Shown here one piece after another: positions 49,301-60,480 of a stretch of DNA of 64,000 nucleotides. The position numbers were made by a program, and so were the translations under genes. The DNA is from Rhea pennata (lineage: Eukaryota; Chordata; Aves; Rheiformes; Rheidae). Every line of letters starts with the position of its first letter. Position 1 is the stretch's first letter. Location of the stretch: the NCBI RefSeq assembly GCF_028389875.1, contig NC_084682.1, positions 5,714,001-5,778,000 on the forward strand, in the 5' to 3' direction. The notes under the pieces are model-generated. The model had not been told where the DNA came from. It worked only from the letters and a program-made list of their open reading frames with translations, and did not search any database.

Positions 49301-50187
49301 TAGTTTGTAGCTTCTTAATTCCTGTCTTGTTCTCCTCTATAGTCCTAATACATGTGTCTATAATATCTTTTGTTAAATAATAATTTTTAAAAATCCTCTG
49401 CTTGCTTATGTAAAGCTGTATGAATGGCAGTGCTGTCAGTTCTCCACCTGAAATTTTCATAATACAAGTACAACATTGGTTATTTTGCTCTTGTTTGACA
49501 AAAAAATACCATATCAGGTGGCTTACGTAAACATATCACACTAAGGCAGCAAAAGAACCAAATTCTCAGTTGTACTTTTGTTGGGAAAGGTAAAAAGGTA
49601 AACAGAGTGAATATATAGGTACCAAAATGGAGATAATTTTATTAAAAAAAAAATAAAAAAAGCAAGAGATTCTGAACTGCATAAAGGTATCTTCTACTGG
49701 CAGGGAGCAGATAACAATGTTCTGATTTTTATCTATTTTTATTTAGAAAGAGGATGAGAATTAACTTTAAATGTAGCATTTTTACTTGATTAGTAGCTAG
49801 TTAGGTTGCCTGTTTTGTTTTTAATCACTAGGAATTAAAAAAAAAAATTTTTTGTCTAATTAGTAGGAATCACCTGTGAAGTTTACCATGGAGCTTAACA
49901 TTATCCCAGAGCAATAAATAGGGTTTCTACACTTCAAAACCAACAGTTTAAATGTTATTTCATTGCCAGTTAAGCATGCTGAGATTTAGTATAGCAGTTA
50001 CTGAATGTTCTATTTGAGCTTGTGCCTTCAAAGAAAAAGAACAGAACTGACTCATCTTACTCACAATTTGCTGAACAGGGGATATTGAATCCCCCTGTGG
50101 CTTCATGAAGTCTTCTTGTTGGTCCCTTTCCAGAGTGTCCGAAGAGGAAAACTTAATATTAGATTGATCTTGGAGTAGTGAAACCAT
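31087..50187 (-). CDS. FOXN1: FOXN1, forkhead transcription factor of thymic and skin epithelium
   Basis: FOXN1 is a nuclear winged-helix activator that directs thymic epithelial cell differentiation and keratinised-appendage (hair, presumably feather) programmes; its loss gives the nude phenotype in mammals. Joined minus-strand exons are 50187-50065, 48109-47606, 45395-45285, 40494-40367, 39565-39469, 33860-33653, 33081-32554 and 31355-31087. All are GT/AG with consistent phase, giving 655 aa against 648 in human. It starts MVSL as in mammals. The forkhead spans about residues 283-380: [20 protein letters not shown], then [17 protein letters not shown], recognition helix [20 protein letters not shown] (327 onward) and [21 protein letters not shown]-terminal blocks NPFHPYKR and EDVF are conserved. 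The C-terminal half has the conserved [12 protein letters not shown] segment and the acidic activation region [13 protein letters not shown], and ends [12 protein letters not shown]...SKPIALM. No frameshift or stop is seen. Non-coding first exon(s) lie upstream and are not firmly placed. Confidence 0.97.
31356..32553 (-). other. FOXN1: FOXN1 last intron
   Basis: AT-rich; nothing recognised beyond splice sites. Confidence 0.85.
32554..33081 (-). CDS. FOXN1: FOXN1 coding exon 7
   Basis: Acceptor TTCTTTTGTAG, donor GTAGGT. Encodes (E)[16 protein letters not shown] through [13 protein letters not shown] (residues 391-566), the proline/serine/glutamine-rich C-terminal region containing [12 protein letters not shown] and TARTMQDAL. 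Confidence 0.96.
33653..33860 (-). CDS. FOXN1: FOXN1 coding exon 6, forkhead C-terminal half
   Basis: Acceptor TTTGTTTTTCCAG, donor GTGGGT. Encodes [20 protein letters not shown]...[14 protein letters not shown] (residues 322-390), including DNA-recognition helix 3. Nearly identical to the mammalian protein. Confidence 0.98.
33861..39468 (-). other. FOXN1: FOXN1 intron within the forkhead domain (5.6 kb)
   Basis: AT-rich intron. It contains CAA/A-rich repeat 36277-36310 and pyrimidine tract 37228-37272, plus a TTTA tetranucleotide run near 37841-37862. No exon or transposon recognised. Confidence 0.8.
36277..36310. repeat. CAA simple repeat with poly(A)
   Basis: Five CAA units flanked by A-runs. 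Confidence 0.85.
39469..39565 (-). CDS. FOXN1: FOXN1 coding exon 5, forkhead N-terminal half
   Basis: Acceptor CTCTCCCTGAAG, donor GTGAGT. Encodes (S)[20 protein letters not shown]...EHFPYFK (residues 290-321). Confidence 0.97.
40367..40494 (-). CDS. FOXN1: FOXN1 coding exon 4
   Basis: Acceptor TTGTATCACCAG, donor GTAATG. Encodes [20 protein letters not shown]...[10 protein letters not shown] plus two bases of serine (residues 247-289), leading into the forkhead. Confidence 0.96.
40495..45284 (-). other. FOXN1: FOXN1 intron (4.8 kb)
   Basis: AT-rich. Contains a short CR1 fragment at 43301-43370; otherwise nothing recognised. Confidence 0.8.
43301..43370 (-). mobile_element. CR1 LINE 3'-end fragment
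   Basis: Plus-strand text ATCACAGAATTGATAAGGTT...GGGACCTC...GATCATCTAGTCCAACCCCCCTGCTC is the reverse complement of the CR1 3' end. Only about 70 bp remain, as is common for 5'-truncated CR1 copies. Confidence 0.9.
45285..45395 (-). CDS. FOXN1: FOXN1 coding exon 3
   Basis: Acceptor TTTTCTAGCAG offers two AGs three bases apart (NAGNAG), donor GTCAGT. Encodes (Q)[18 protein letters not shown]...[11 protein letters not shown] (residues 210-246). Weakly conserved, but QHMYC/PFHQ-like features match the human protein. Length depends on which AG is used (111 or 108 bases). Confidence 0.92.
45396..47605 (-). other. FOXN1: FOXN1 intron (2.2 kb)
   Basis: AT-rich; no exon recognised. A 130-codon open frame at 46747-46355 resembles nothing I know. 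Confidence 0.8.
47606..48109 (-). CDS. FOXN1: FOXN1 coding exon 2
   Basis: Acceptor TTCATTGCAG, donor GTCAGT. Encodes [20 protein letters not shown]...[18 protein letters not shown]...[12 protein letters not shown]...GSQVM (residues 42-209). FHPYKR, EDVF and WCN..L.Y match human FOXN1 and set the frame. Confidence 0.96.
48110..50064 (-). other. FOXN1: FOXN1 intron (2.0 kb)
   Basis: AT-rich; nothing recognised. Confidence 0.85.
50065..50187 (-). CDS. FOXN1: FOXN1 first coding exon
   Basis: Begins [13 protein letters not shown] and ends SPVQQI at donor GTGAGT (residues 1-41). Start chosen because mammalian FOXN1 begins MVSL; the in-frame codons just upstream contain no other ATG before a likely acceptor at 50214 (ATTATAACAG). 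Confidence 0.9.
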
Positions 50188-50213
50188 TATCAAATCCACG
50201 TCAGATGGAAATC
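50188..50213 (-). promoter_or_regulatory. FOXN1: Probable 5' UTR portion of FOXN1 exon 2
   Basis: An acceptor-like AACAG precedes GATTTCC 26 bp before the ATG, fitting a spliced non-coding first exon as in mammals. The pyrimidine tract is poor, so this is tentative. Confidence 0.4.
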
Positions 50214-53200
50214 CTGTTATAATGAGATTATATCACAATAAATTTCTTCCAAAATCAAAATTGTGAAAGAAACCATCTTGTTTTCTGCAGATAACTAGAC
50301 AGTGCTAGATATCCAGCTCAAAAATAACCCATTTGCAGAATTTCTAATACATATGAATTTTATATTTTGCTCTGAGAAGTGTCAAGCAGGTGTAATTATA
50401 ATGGAGATGTAATAGGTATATGTATTTATTACTAAATTTTAGAAAAATGAATCATTACTTTTCTTCCGTAGTTTCATAAGTTAATGAAAATCTATTGCTT
50501 TGGGGTTATACAAATTTAACAATATCACTTCACTGAGACATTGTTATATTTATGCATCTACATTGTTTTCTGCAGGTCTATATAAAGTTAAGGGCGTTTT
50601 TACTATTGTCACTTAAAATGATGGTACTATAGGCTTAAATTTTTGCTTTAGCTTTTTGTATTAGTTACAGTACCTTGAATTTTCTGTTTCTATGTTGCAT
50701 GTTTAACTGTATCTGAGATGTAAATAACTTGTATCGTTCCATACTTTTTAAGTTATATCTCCTCTCAAGTTCCCAATCTTTGCTCCTTGGGCATATGAGA
50801 CATATCTGATGGTGTTCTTTCATGTTAAAGGGAACAAATTTTATCTGTTAGTGTTTCTTTTTTTTTTTTCTTTTTTTTTTTTTCCCTACCTTGTTTTTTC
50901 CAGCCCTCATTCGCTGGGACCTCACAGTAAAACTACAAAGGAACGAGTTGTGTCCCCCTCCTATATCATGTATGTAGTGCTGCACCAAGTGTGTACCTAC
51001 ATGAAGATGTCTTGTATACATAGCTTAGACTTCAGCCGTACAAATTAGAGCGTGAAAAAAAATCTTTATTTGAAGAGTTAATTTGCAAAGTCTTTGCCAC
51101 ATGTTTAAATGGCTGTTAGGTAAATAACTAAGGGGTTTATTAAAGTTGGTTAACAAAGATATATCACTTAAAAATGTGGAAAACTTTTTTTGCCTTTATA
51201 GTTCAAAGAGAAATCTGTATTTATGATGAGTAAGACTGCACTGCCTAAGGGGATAAAGCACAATGGGGCTTGGAAATCAAGTATGAGACCTCTAGTATAT
51301 CACAAAAAAATGATGTTAGCTAAAGTTCACGAATGTTTTAGGCACAGGCTCATCTCCCAGTAGCTTAACTGGAGCCAGATGAGGAGATATACTTCTAACC
51401 GATGCTTATCTTAAAAGGAGCAAGTGGGAAAAATTGACAAACTGGAAATATACATGTATGTATATTTTAAAAAATTCATATTGGCTGCCTGTTTCTTAGT
51501 GTAATTTTTCCACTTAATGTTAGAGAAAGATGTATCTGACCTTTATTTTATACTGCAGTTTTTCAACCCAGCAAACGAATTTGTGGTCTCAAACATTAGA
51601 AATTTCATTAAAAGCTTTGATACACTTACAGTTCTTGCCTAAAGACTTTTGCACTACAAGAGACATTTGATAAGTGGTCATAGATAAAGGAAAAGAAGGA
51701 GCTTCATTTCAAGAAAATCAGTTTCATGAGAGTAAGAAAATGATCAAGTCAAGCTCTGAGAACTGTAATGATGTTCAAAGCTATTCCGTTCTCATTATAT
51801 TTACCATTAGGATAATGAAAAGAAGTGTTATCTAAAGGGTTAATTCAACAGATCAGAAAGGTTTAGGTCTTCTTACTGAAGGCAATCAGACTCCCTCTCT
51901 GAAAACAAAGTGAATATGTCTCGGTTATTTAGAGAGTTAATGCAATGTGGACCAGGAGAACCAAATATTATTGTCCCTCCCCCTCAAAGACTTTTGCCAG
52001 GTTTTGTCTGTGGCTTTCATTCTGCTGTCTCGTGGAGGCTGGTACGAAAGGAGGAGTCTTATTGCCGTTTTAATTTTATAATTATTCTCCCCTGTACAGT
52101 GAGAGTATTTTACTGAATATTAAATGAGAAGCAGCCCTTTACTAAAACAGTATCAAGTTGATGACGTGTGTTCAGTGGTGATTATTTAAAGCCATTGCTG
52201 AGAATCCATTTCAGAGGGATATTCCATTTGGGGGAGGGGGGAAGATTCCAGAGCTGTTTTCAATTTTCACCTTAAAATCAGCTGCAACTTGTCACTCTGA
52301 AAGCTATTTGTGACTTTACTTTCATGGGTATGTGTCACACCAGGCTGTGAATACATATAAGTAGAAGATGCCAAATTAACGTAGTGCAAAAATCTTTTTT
52401 ATCTTTAAGTTTTGTTGTTTTTTTCTTTCCTTTTTAAAATGTGCATTAGGAGACTAACTTGTTTTTTTTTTTTTAATAATGTGTAACAAAACCCAAAACT
52501 CTGCAGTGTTAACTTAGCTTTTAGAAAAGAAAAATCCAACCACTTGCTGACAAGCCTTCTTTAAGAGGAAAAATGGGGCTAAGTGGAGGCTGTCAATAAT
52601 TGGGATTACAATAAATCATTTATGATAAAGTCATAAAACTGCTCTTGGGAGCGAGAGAGCTTGAGGAAATTGTAGGTTGCCTAGACATAGGACTTTTTAA
52701 AGAAAACAAAGATGCTTTGGTTTGGAAAAAGGTATCTGATTATCCTAAATGTAGCTGGAACCATTTCTCCACAGCCCATGTCGTTTTTACTTTTGTAAAT
52801 GTTGCATGACAATCCTAGGCTCCTATGATAAGATAAATATCTTTCAAAAAAAGAAAACAGTGAGAAACTGTAACCTCAGCGGAGTATTTGGACAAGGAAG
52901 GTAGCAGCAGCTGATCTATTAGCTCTGCATGACTGGAATCTTGTGGCACCAGTCCATAGTTTAAACAATCCTTGTTTTTGTGTTTCTTCTGGACATTGGC
53001 AGGCATTCTGCTGGTGATACACTTCACCAGAGCTCGGCACTGCGCCGTCTAAGCAATCAGAGCTGCTCTGAACGCTGTATGTTACTGTAAATGCCCTCTC
53101 CATCCCTTGGGGCTGAGATCAGTTTTCATGAGAGGAAGGTGTGTTTGGATGTTCCCCAATTCATAATTCATTTTGCATGCATGCCTTGGGGAGCTTACTG

Positions 53201-54851
53201 CTCTTTGCTTGACATACTACCTTTTGTGATCTCCCTCTCTCATCTCTGCCCCCTCCCCAAAGCACTAAATCATCTTTTACCTCTCCAAATCACACTAATG
53301 TTTTCCAGTGCCGGAAAGAAATAACTATTTGGAATTTTCTTTTTCCTCCCAAGTCTATTGTGTGAAAGGAATCGAAGAAACTATGAGTTTCCAGAATTCT
53401 ACTTTTGGTTTGTTGTTAAAAATCTTCCTCCCAGTAATGTCAAATTCACAATATTGCAGAAGTGACCAAAATTTTATGACTAAAACTTGCCTTGTAAAAG
53501 GGAATTTTTGTAATTATTTACATGGGAAGCTTTTGAGGAGGAAAAAAAAATACTGTTAATGAGAATTAGAACTTTTTGTAGCTTATGATAAATGCAAGCC
53601 CCTTTTCCTGCAATTGTTCCTGACAAATTGCCTCTGAAGGTTATGTTATGTTGGTGGTCGTATTTTGCTATGCTTGCTTTGCTGATCTGTAATATTCTTG
53701 TCGCTAAGGTTTGCTCTATTTTTAGAAAACATTTCAGGTGCAGACTTTCAAACTACACAGCATTAAACTGTGGTTTGGCCAATTTCCTATTGCTTTCTTG
53801 CTTCTCTTTTATAGTGTGTATTGGAACTTGATTATTGGATACTTGAATAGCTTTTATAAAGCTTCTAAGGATTTTATTTTCTTGTCTTCTGACTTTATAG
53901 TCTTTGTTTAATTTAGCTGGGCTATTTTTTGCTTTCTTGTTCAAAGGTGCAGTTCTGTCTAATTTTGTCATGGCTAGCTAGTGGTTATAGCCACATTTAG
54001 CTACCTCTTGAAATAATTTTTCCGTCTTTAGTGGAAGTATGTGGAAAATGACCTTAATTTGTCAGAATTAGAAAACTTGAAACCTTCAGATACAGGGGAA
54101 GGAAGTTTGCAGCTATGAGATCCGTTCTGCATTATATTAGATGGGATGTGTTTGCCAATCTTGCAGTAGTAACCAGTGGGGAGCGAACAGGGTTTGACTA
54201 CGGCTGCATTACAGCTTATGTGATGTTATGTTTCTCTGTGGGACTTAAGTCCTAAGGGATGGTCATTCCTAGAGGTGATATAAATGATCTAAATGTTGTG
54301 ACATTGGATGAGTTTACTTGTAGGTAGTTTGTCTTCTGAGCTCCATACAAATGTATAGTCTACTCAAGCAGATCTGGTTGTGGAATAGTTTAATAAAAAT
54401 ATAGATTTGAATCTTAATGTGTAAGCTGACGAATTTAATTTGGTAAATGTAAACAGGGTAAGTTGTCTAGTGGGGTACTTCAGAGTTTAACGGTAATGTC
54501 ATTTATTATTTTCATTAAATATTTGAGAGAAAGTAAATAAGCCATTGATGATATCCACAGGTAGTAGTAAACTAGAATTGTGTGGGAACAGTGAAGACAA
54601 CTATTATGGAAGAGAATCAAGTGCTGGAAACATGGTGGCATTATGTCTTTAGCTATTTTATAATGGGAAAAAAACGTCAAATGGGAAGCCTGGATCTAGC
54701 AACTCTCTGAGAAATTTAAGTGTGATAAACAGCACAGTGGTCTGTAATGTCATAGGCCGTTAAGAAGTATACTGATATATTTGGTCATCTACAACAAGGT
54801 ACTGAGTTCACATAACACAAGGGTGCCATTTTTGATGAGATCATGGCTGAG

Positions 54852-54878
54852 TTTTTTTTTTTTTTTTTTTTTTTTTTT
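54852..54878. repeat. Poly(T), 27 bases
   Basis: Uninterrupted T run followed by CCCACATT. Confidence 0.95.
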
Positions 54879-55389
54879 CCCACATTAAGAGCTGTCAGTG
54901 AGTAAGGCTGAACAACAAGTGATTACTCTGTGCTGTGTAGAGACATTGTGTAATCCTCACTACATCCCTGTATGCTTTCAACTGTAAGAGTTGTTAAGAG
55001 GTGCTTATGCTAGATGCTTCCCTATAGATGAACAGAAAAATTGAATGTTTGTAGCAGGTGTCTAATTTGCAACTATCTATATAACAAACTGTCTAGAAAA
55101 ATGCCTTTGTTCTAAATCTATTGTACAGAAAAAAACATTTTAAGAGGCACACTTATTTGCATGGCTGATCACAGTAAATTAAAATATATAGGCACTGTTT
55201 CTATCACTATGGTTCTCAGTACTGGTTCTCACGCTTGCATTAGAGTTCCAGCTTTTTTCTTTTGTGTATATTTTATCCGGCCCATGTTACTTTTGACACC
55301 AGCTGTGGGTAAGGAGGGGCTTGTCTGTCCTACAGCAGGCTGTTTTTGGAATTTACTATATCTGTCATGTTTCTTTCTCTGCCATTGCC

Positions 55390-55570
55390 TCTTTCCCAGG
55401 CTGAAGCTTACTTGGTCATTTCTTATACGGAAGCTGTTCCAGACCTTTGATTATACTTGCAACCCTTCCTTGAACAGCTTCTAGTTCTGCTATCTCCTTC
55501 CTGAGATGGGGAGGACCAAAACTGCACATAGTGTTCAAGATGTAGGCACATCATGGTACTTACACAGCAG
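55390..55570 (-). mobile_element. Old CR1 LINE fragment
   Basis: Plus-strand words GAAGCTGTTCCAGACC, AACCCTTCCTTGAACAGCTT and TGAGATGGGGAGGACCAAAA follow in order the reverse complement of a CR1 region (AGCTGTTCCAG..., CCCTCCTCTGAAC..., GGACGCAGTACTCCA...). Highly diverged; boundaries approximate. Confidence 0.65.
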
Positions 55571-58059
55571 GTATTCTCCAAATGCATATCAATTCACCCA
55601 AAATCAGGAAAAGCAGATCCATATGGTTTCCCCTCAGTGGCATTGCCTATCCTATATATTTTGGGTAGGTATTTAAGTCTTATGTTAAACTATTGATTTA
55701 CTCAGAAATAGAAAGCATGACAGAAATGTATGCAATATGGCTGAGATAACAATACTATCAGAAATTTTGCATTTCTTGTAAACTGGCTGATGCTGTCATT
55801 TGTGAAACCCTTGATACAAGAAAATCCCTCACAGGTGCTGAACAAGTGTAATTAGTTCTCATGGCATCCCTCTCGTTACTCCCAGACTATGGGAGAAAGT
55901 GGAGGGGGAATAAGGAAGGTGACTGACATAAACGTGCCCATCAGGTGCACGGTCCTTTGGCAGTGGTTGACCTGTTAGACCCACCCTGAGCCATCAGGCA
56001 ATTGGAAAGCTTTTCAAGGATCAAACCCAGTATTTCATAGTTAGCTGTTATTACTGCTTTAATAACTTCCTAATGCTGTAACTTCTATTCTTCATCAATC
56101 ATAACCTTGGCAAAGGTTAAAAATGATTTGTTTTCCTGACTTTTTATCATTTTAACACAGTAGCTTTAAATCTCATTGACATAAATTTAAAAGCAATTAT
56201 TCCATATTGGTTATTGTGAAAAAAAAAATGTGAGGCTCCAGACAAAGGGACTGTGAAATGTATTTTATATTTTTCTTGAGTTTGCCACTTCTGTCAGAAG
56301 AACCTGTGAGTGTCCTGAACCTGCCATATTCTGATTAACTGATTTTGCATGTGTGTATTATTTCCTGTGTAATGTTATTGGAAAAATACTTTTTTTAAAA
56401 AGTGCATAAGTCTATTTTAACATATTTTTTTCTAATGAAAAATATGAAATACCCTGGTGAGTAGGAGGGGAATTCATCATGGAGTAGAGATCAAACCTAG
56501 AAAATTCTAGCAAGCGTGACATCATGTAGTTTGGACTCAGTTCCCCTCACACCTTTCTTCTCTTTGTATGAACACTAATATATCTTTCCAGCTACACCAA
56601 TTAATCTAATAATAAATGTTAGCTCTCCCCACCAGCTTTGCAACTCCGGTATTTTCAAAACCCTGTCCTCTGCACACATTCTCCTGTTTTCTGGATGAAT
56701 GATTGTGCTGTTTCCTGAATGAGCAGTATGAAATTTCAGTGCTTTATATTAGATGTGTAAGCATAAAGTTGGACTCAATTTCCAAGAGTTAAAGTAGTTA
56801 ATATGACACAAACTGTGCAATTTTTTTCATAAATAGTCAACTTGGTTGGCAGGTCAAACCAGCACAAGAGATAATGGCATAGCATGTTCACAGGCTGATC
56901 ATAAAAAGACTGCAACTGAGTTCTCTGCAGAGTTTTAGTCTGCAGTTGGTCTAGGAGTGGCGACATATAGATGCAAGAAGTACAATAGAGTTCTCAGTAC
57001 AATCTTATAATTTATAAAAATGTATAGACAGGAGCAAAGATAAAGCAGCTACAGCCATAAAATTAGATTGAAGATAGAGATACCTCCTTTGCCTCAAAAA
57101 TCCTTGAACTGCAGATTGCTGGAAGCTAGGAGAATATACTGGGGAATTATCACTGTGTTCTTTCTTCTCCAGGTATGCTTCATAGTCTCTCCATCTGTGC
57201 TTCCCTCTTACCTTCTCTCTAGTCCAGTTTCACATCATTTTTTTCCCTTTATAGTCCCTTTCACCTATTATTTTGTATATTTTGTCTCCTTCTAAATATT
57301 TATTGATCCATTCTCTTCCCCTTCCTCTTCCTACAATGAAAAGCCGTGTCAATTTATTTACTTCCATCACCATATTAATTCTTTTGATCTCTTACAATGT
57401 ATCTCTTTCCCCTTTACCATGTGTATTCTAGTTCTGATTTTCAAAGTGATCTGTGGGCTATCCTACAATATGTTCTCTAAGACATCTTTTCTAGTGTTTG
57501 TCATTAAATTTTAATTAAAAAGCAAATGCTGGTTTTAAAAAAAAAATCTGAAAGTTGAGATTGGTTAATGGTTCAAAAATTTGAGAACTGCTGAATTGTA
57601 TCATAAGCAATGTGGGTCGGAAATTGTTGACTACTCTAAACATAACATACAACTCATTGTGACCCTGCTGTTCCTTGCTTCTTACATGTTAGTGTAATGA
57701 ACATGATTAATAAGACATTCCCATGAATGACCGCTTGATAGCTCAAGGGCTGTATGAAATGTGGGGTGCCCTATTATTCCCCTTTGGGAACACCATGCAG
57801 GGTAAATGTGAGGGACACACGGCATTGATCCCTCAGTAGTCTCCTAATTTTCTTTACACTCCTTTTCTCTCTGTGAGTCATGCTCATCTCCCTGTGACTT
57901 GAGAGTTCATCTTGGGATCTCATGCCATCTTTCTGCCTTTATGAGAAGGTGTGTATGATGATCCACCCTAATGGTTTCTGTTGCTGGCTGTGGCAGCATG
58001 TTTTATGATGGGTGTGGTACATTCCCATTTTCTCTGTTGTGCATGTACAGTATTCACCT

Positions 58060-58109
58060 TGCAGCCCCACCCGCGGCCACTCCCACCCTCCCACCGGGAA
58101 TCGCCCACA
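58060..58109 (-). promoter_or_regulatory. Small GC-rich patch, candidate FOXN1 first exon/promoter
   Basis: On the minus strand this is G-rich (GGTGGGAGGGTGGGAGTGG then CGCGGGTGGGG), unlike the AT-rich surroundings. It ends in GCAAG|GTGAAT, a fair splice donor pointing toward FOXN1 exon 2. This is a positional guess only. Confidence 0.2.
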
Positions 58110-59143
58110 GTAAGCTCTGTAATTACCTTTATTTGATCTGAGGAATGAATTTGGGAATCTTATTTGCACAGTTGTAAGCTAAGTATGTTAAAAAAAAAAA
58201 AGTTTGAATGACTGATTCACTGAGCAGTGATGTGTTAAGTAGGAAAGCAGCAGAAAATGGAGATAGCTAAGTTCAGGGGCTGTTAAACGTGAAGTATTTT
58301 TGCAGTTTGTGCTCTGGAAAAGCCTGGTTCCAATACCTGTATACAAAGATTAATTTCAGCTGTTACCACCAGTTTTGAGTTCTTAATGTTGATAGGCAAA
58401 GCTGATGCAGTTTTTATGGAAACAGCTATGTTAGTTTTAAACTGAGATAAAATGAACCAGTGCAAACTACAGCTTGTATTCGTTTTTAAATGTGTAGTCT
58501 GGGCTATGCAGTCTAGTTTACACTCTCTCAAACTCTCAATGCAGGAAAGAAATTTTATATGGACAGGAGTAATGCAGCACTAGTTCAAGCATTTAGTTTC
58601 TGGGGAAACTTTTGAAAAGAAAAAAAAAATCCAAGACTGAAGTTCCTATTTTGGCTTCTTGAGATCAAAGATCTTTGAGCATCTACCAAGCAACTAGTAA
58701 CTAATCCAGCAAGCTCATAGAAGCACAGCTGATTTGGAGTGATGTATTCTGCTGACACCTATTCCTAGGCATGCATGAAAAATGTTTTGTATAAAGTAGT
58801 AAAGATGGGGGAACAGATATTGGAGAATAGTATTTATTTCTTTGAAAGGAACCCCTCTCTCCTGTCATAGCAATACCCTCCCTGTCCACAAAGCTTAAAC
58901 TTTGTTTTTAATGTATACAGTAGTCAATGCCATCTAGCAAGTTCAAGTACATCGGATGGGTATGTTGGTCCTTTCTCTGGAAAGGAAGCATTGTAGAAAT
59001 AAGATCTACCAATACATTTCTATTACCATTTTTGCCAGTAGAGACAGAGTTTAAATGTTAGAAGCAGTCAGTGGTGCTTTCATTACAGTATTGAGAATAA
59101 AAAAGAGTGGAAAAAGCTGCACTCCCTCTTCCCTCAATATAGC

Positions 59144-59162
59144 AAAAAAAAAAAAAAAAAAA
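59144..59162. repeat. Poly(A), 19 bases
   Basis: Uninterrupted A run shortly upstream of the LINE relic. Confidence 0.9.
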
Positions 59163-59289
59163 TTTAAACTGATGCCTTTGATAGAGACAAGAAATATGTA
59201 TTTGCAGTCTCTCACATACCCCTCCTTCTAAAGGACAGTAATTGTGGGCACGTGGATAAATATGGCATATCCTCTAATTGTCAATATCA

Positions 59290-60480
59290 GTTTTGTTTAA
59301 AGGAAGTCATGCCTGAAAAGCACGCTTTTAAGAAGTCAAAGAAACTGGATAAGGGAGATTGGGCTGATAGTTTGCTTAGGTCACCAGAAAATGTTTTTGA
59401 CCAGAAGCTTCAAAGGGTTTTAAGGGAACTAAATATCCACTGAAGTCCTGAATATTTACCAGCAGGTACAGTCTTTGCATGGATAAATAACTGGTTAAAA
59501 GATGGAAAACAGAAGGCAAATTTGAGTGATCTGCTTACATAGGGAAGGAAGTCACTGACAGTGGTTGATCTTTAGGGATCTGTGCTGAAGTTGTGTTGTT
59601 TAATGTATTCACAAACAACCTCTAAAAAGAAATGAGCAGCACCATGACAGAAGTTGCTAATGAAAGATGAATTTCGTAAGGTTTTTCTACTCTTTCTCTT
59701 GCTTAATATTCAATGATGGAATATTTCACATTATCTATAAACCTAAAGAAATGCACGAAAACATTATTTTCAAGACCAATTCTAACTTTATGATTTAAAA
59801 GAAGGGACATTTAGCTGATCATTAAAACTTGGGAATGAGATGTGTAATGATAGTTCCATGAAAACATCAACTTATTGCAAGTAACAGTCACAAAAGCAAG
59901 TCAAGTGCTCAGAATTACTAGGGGAAAACAGAATAAACAGAAATATTTGCCACAATATAAACCCATGGCACACTGCCATCTTGAACTCTATGTGCGGGTC
60001 TGGTCATCCTCATATCAAAAAGCAGATAGTTGAACTGGAAAGGTTGAGGAAAGGGCTGCAAGTCTGATCAAGGGGCTGGAATAGCTTCCTTATGAGGGAA
60101 TGGCTTAAGTAGGCTTTAGACTGGAAGAAGGATGACTAGTGATGGTGGAAAAAATGAGATCTATTAAATCACGGATGGCATGGAGAGGGTGAATAGGAAT
60201 TGAACGCAGTCTTCTTTCAGTTCAACAGTTGCAGCCTGTCAAATGAGCATAGTAGAGAGGAAGTTCAAAACTAGTTAGTTTTTCCACGAAGTGTGTAGAT
60301 AAACTGTTGTCACCACAGGTGTATATGGATTCAAGAGATGGCTGGACAAGTCCATGGAAAAGAAACCCATTGTGGATTATGAAATATGTGGATACCAGCT
60401 CTGACCTAGGAGGTCTGTGAAGTGCAAACTGTGCGCTCTGTTTCTCTGTTCCCAGGCAGCTAGTTTTGTCCACCGCTGGA
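59290..60480 (+). mobile_element. Degenerate CR1/L3-type LINE, reverse-transcriptase and 3' region
   Basis: Order and wording match the end of a CR1/L3-type LINE. TGGATAAATAACTGGTTAAA (WINNWLK) near 59478 is followed by GGGATCTGTGCTGAAG and TTGTTTAATGTATTCAC near 59575-59610, the remains of the GSVLGPxLFNIFIND reverse-transcriptase block. Downstream are AGGGGCTGGAATAGCTTCCT and TTATGAGGGAATGGCTTAAG near 60070-60110 and the TTCAAGAGATGGCTGGACAA block near 60330. Frame is broken by stops, so it is inactive and old. Confidence 0.75.

Noticed and set aside
53308..53831. Possible coding exons of the next gene (SLC13A2 by synteny) upstream of FOXN1
   Set aside because: The translations show none of the expected transporter motifs and no paired splice sites with consistent phase.
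59252..59443. Small open frame with GDWADSLLRSPENVF as a host gene
   Set aside because: It is explained as a decayed piece of the LINE reverse-transcriptase region that continues downstream.
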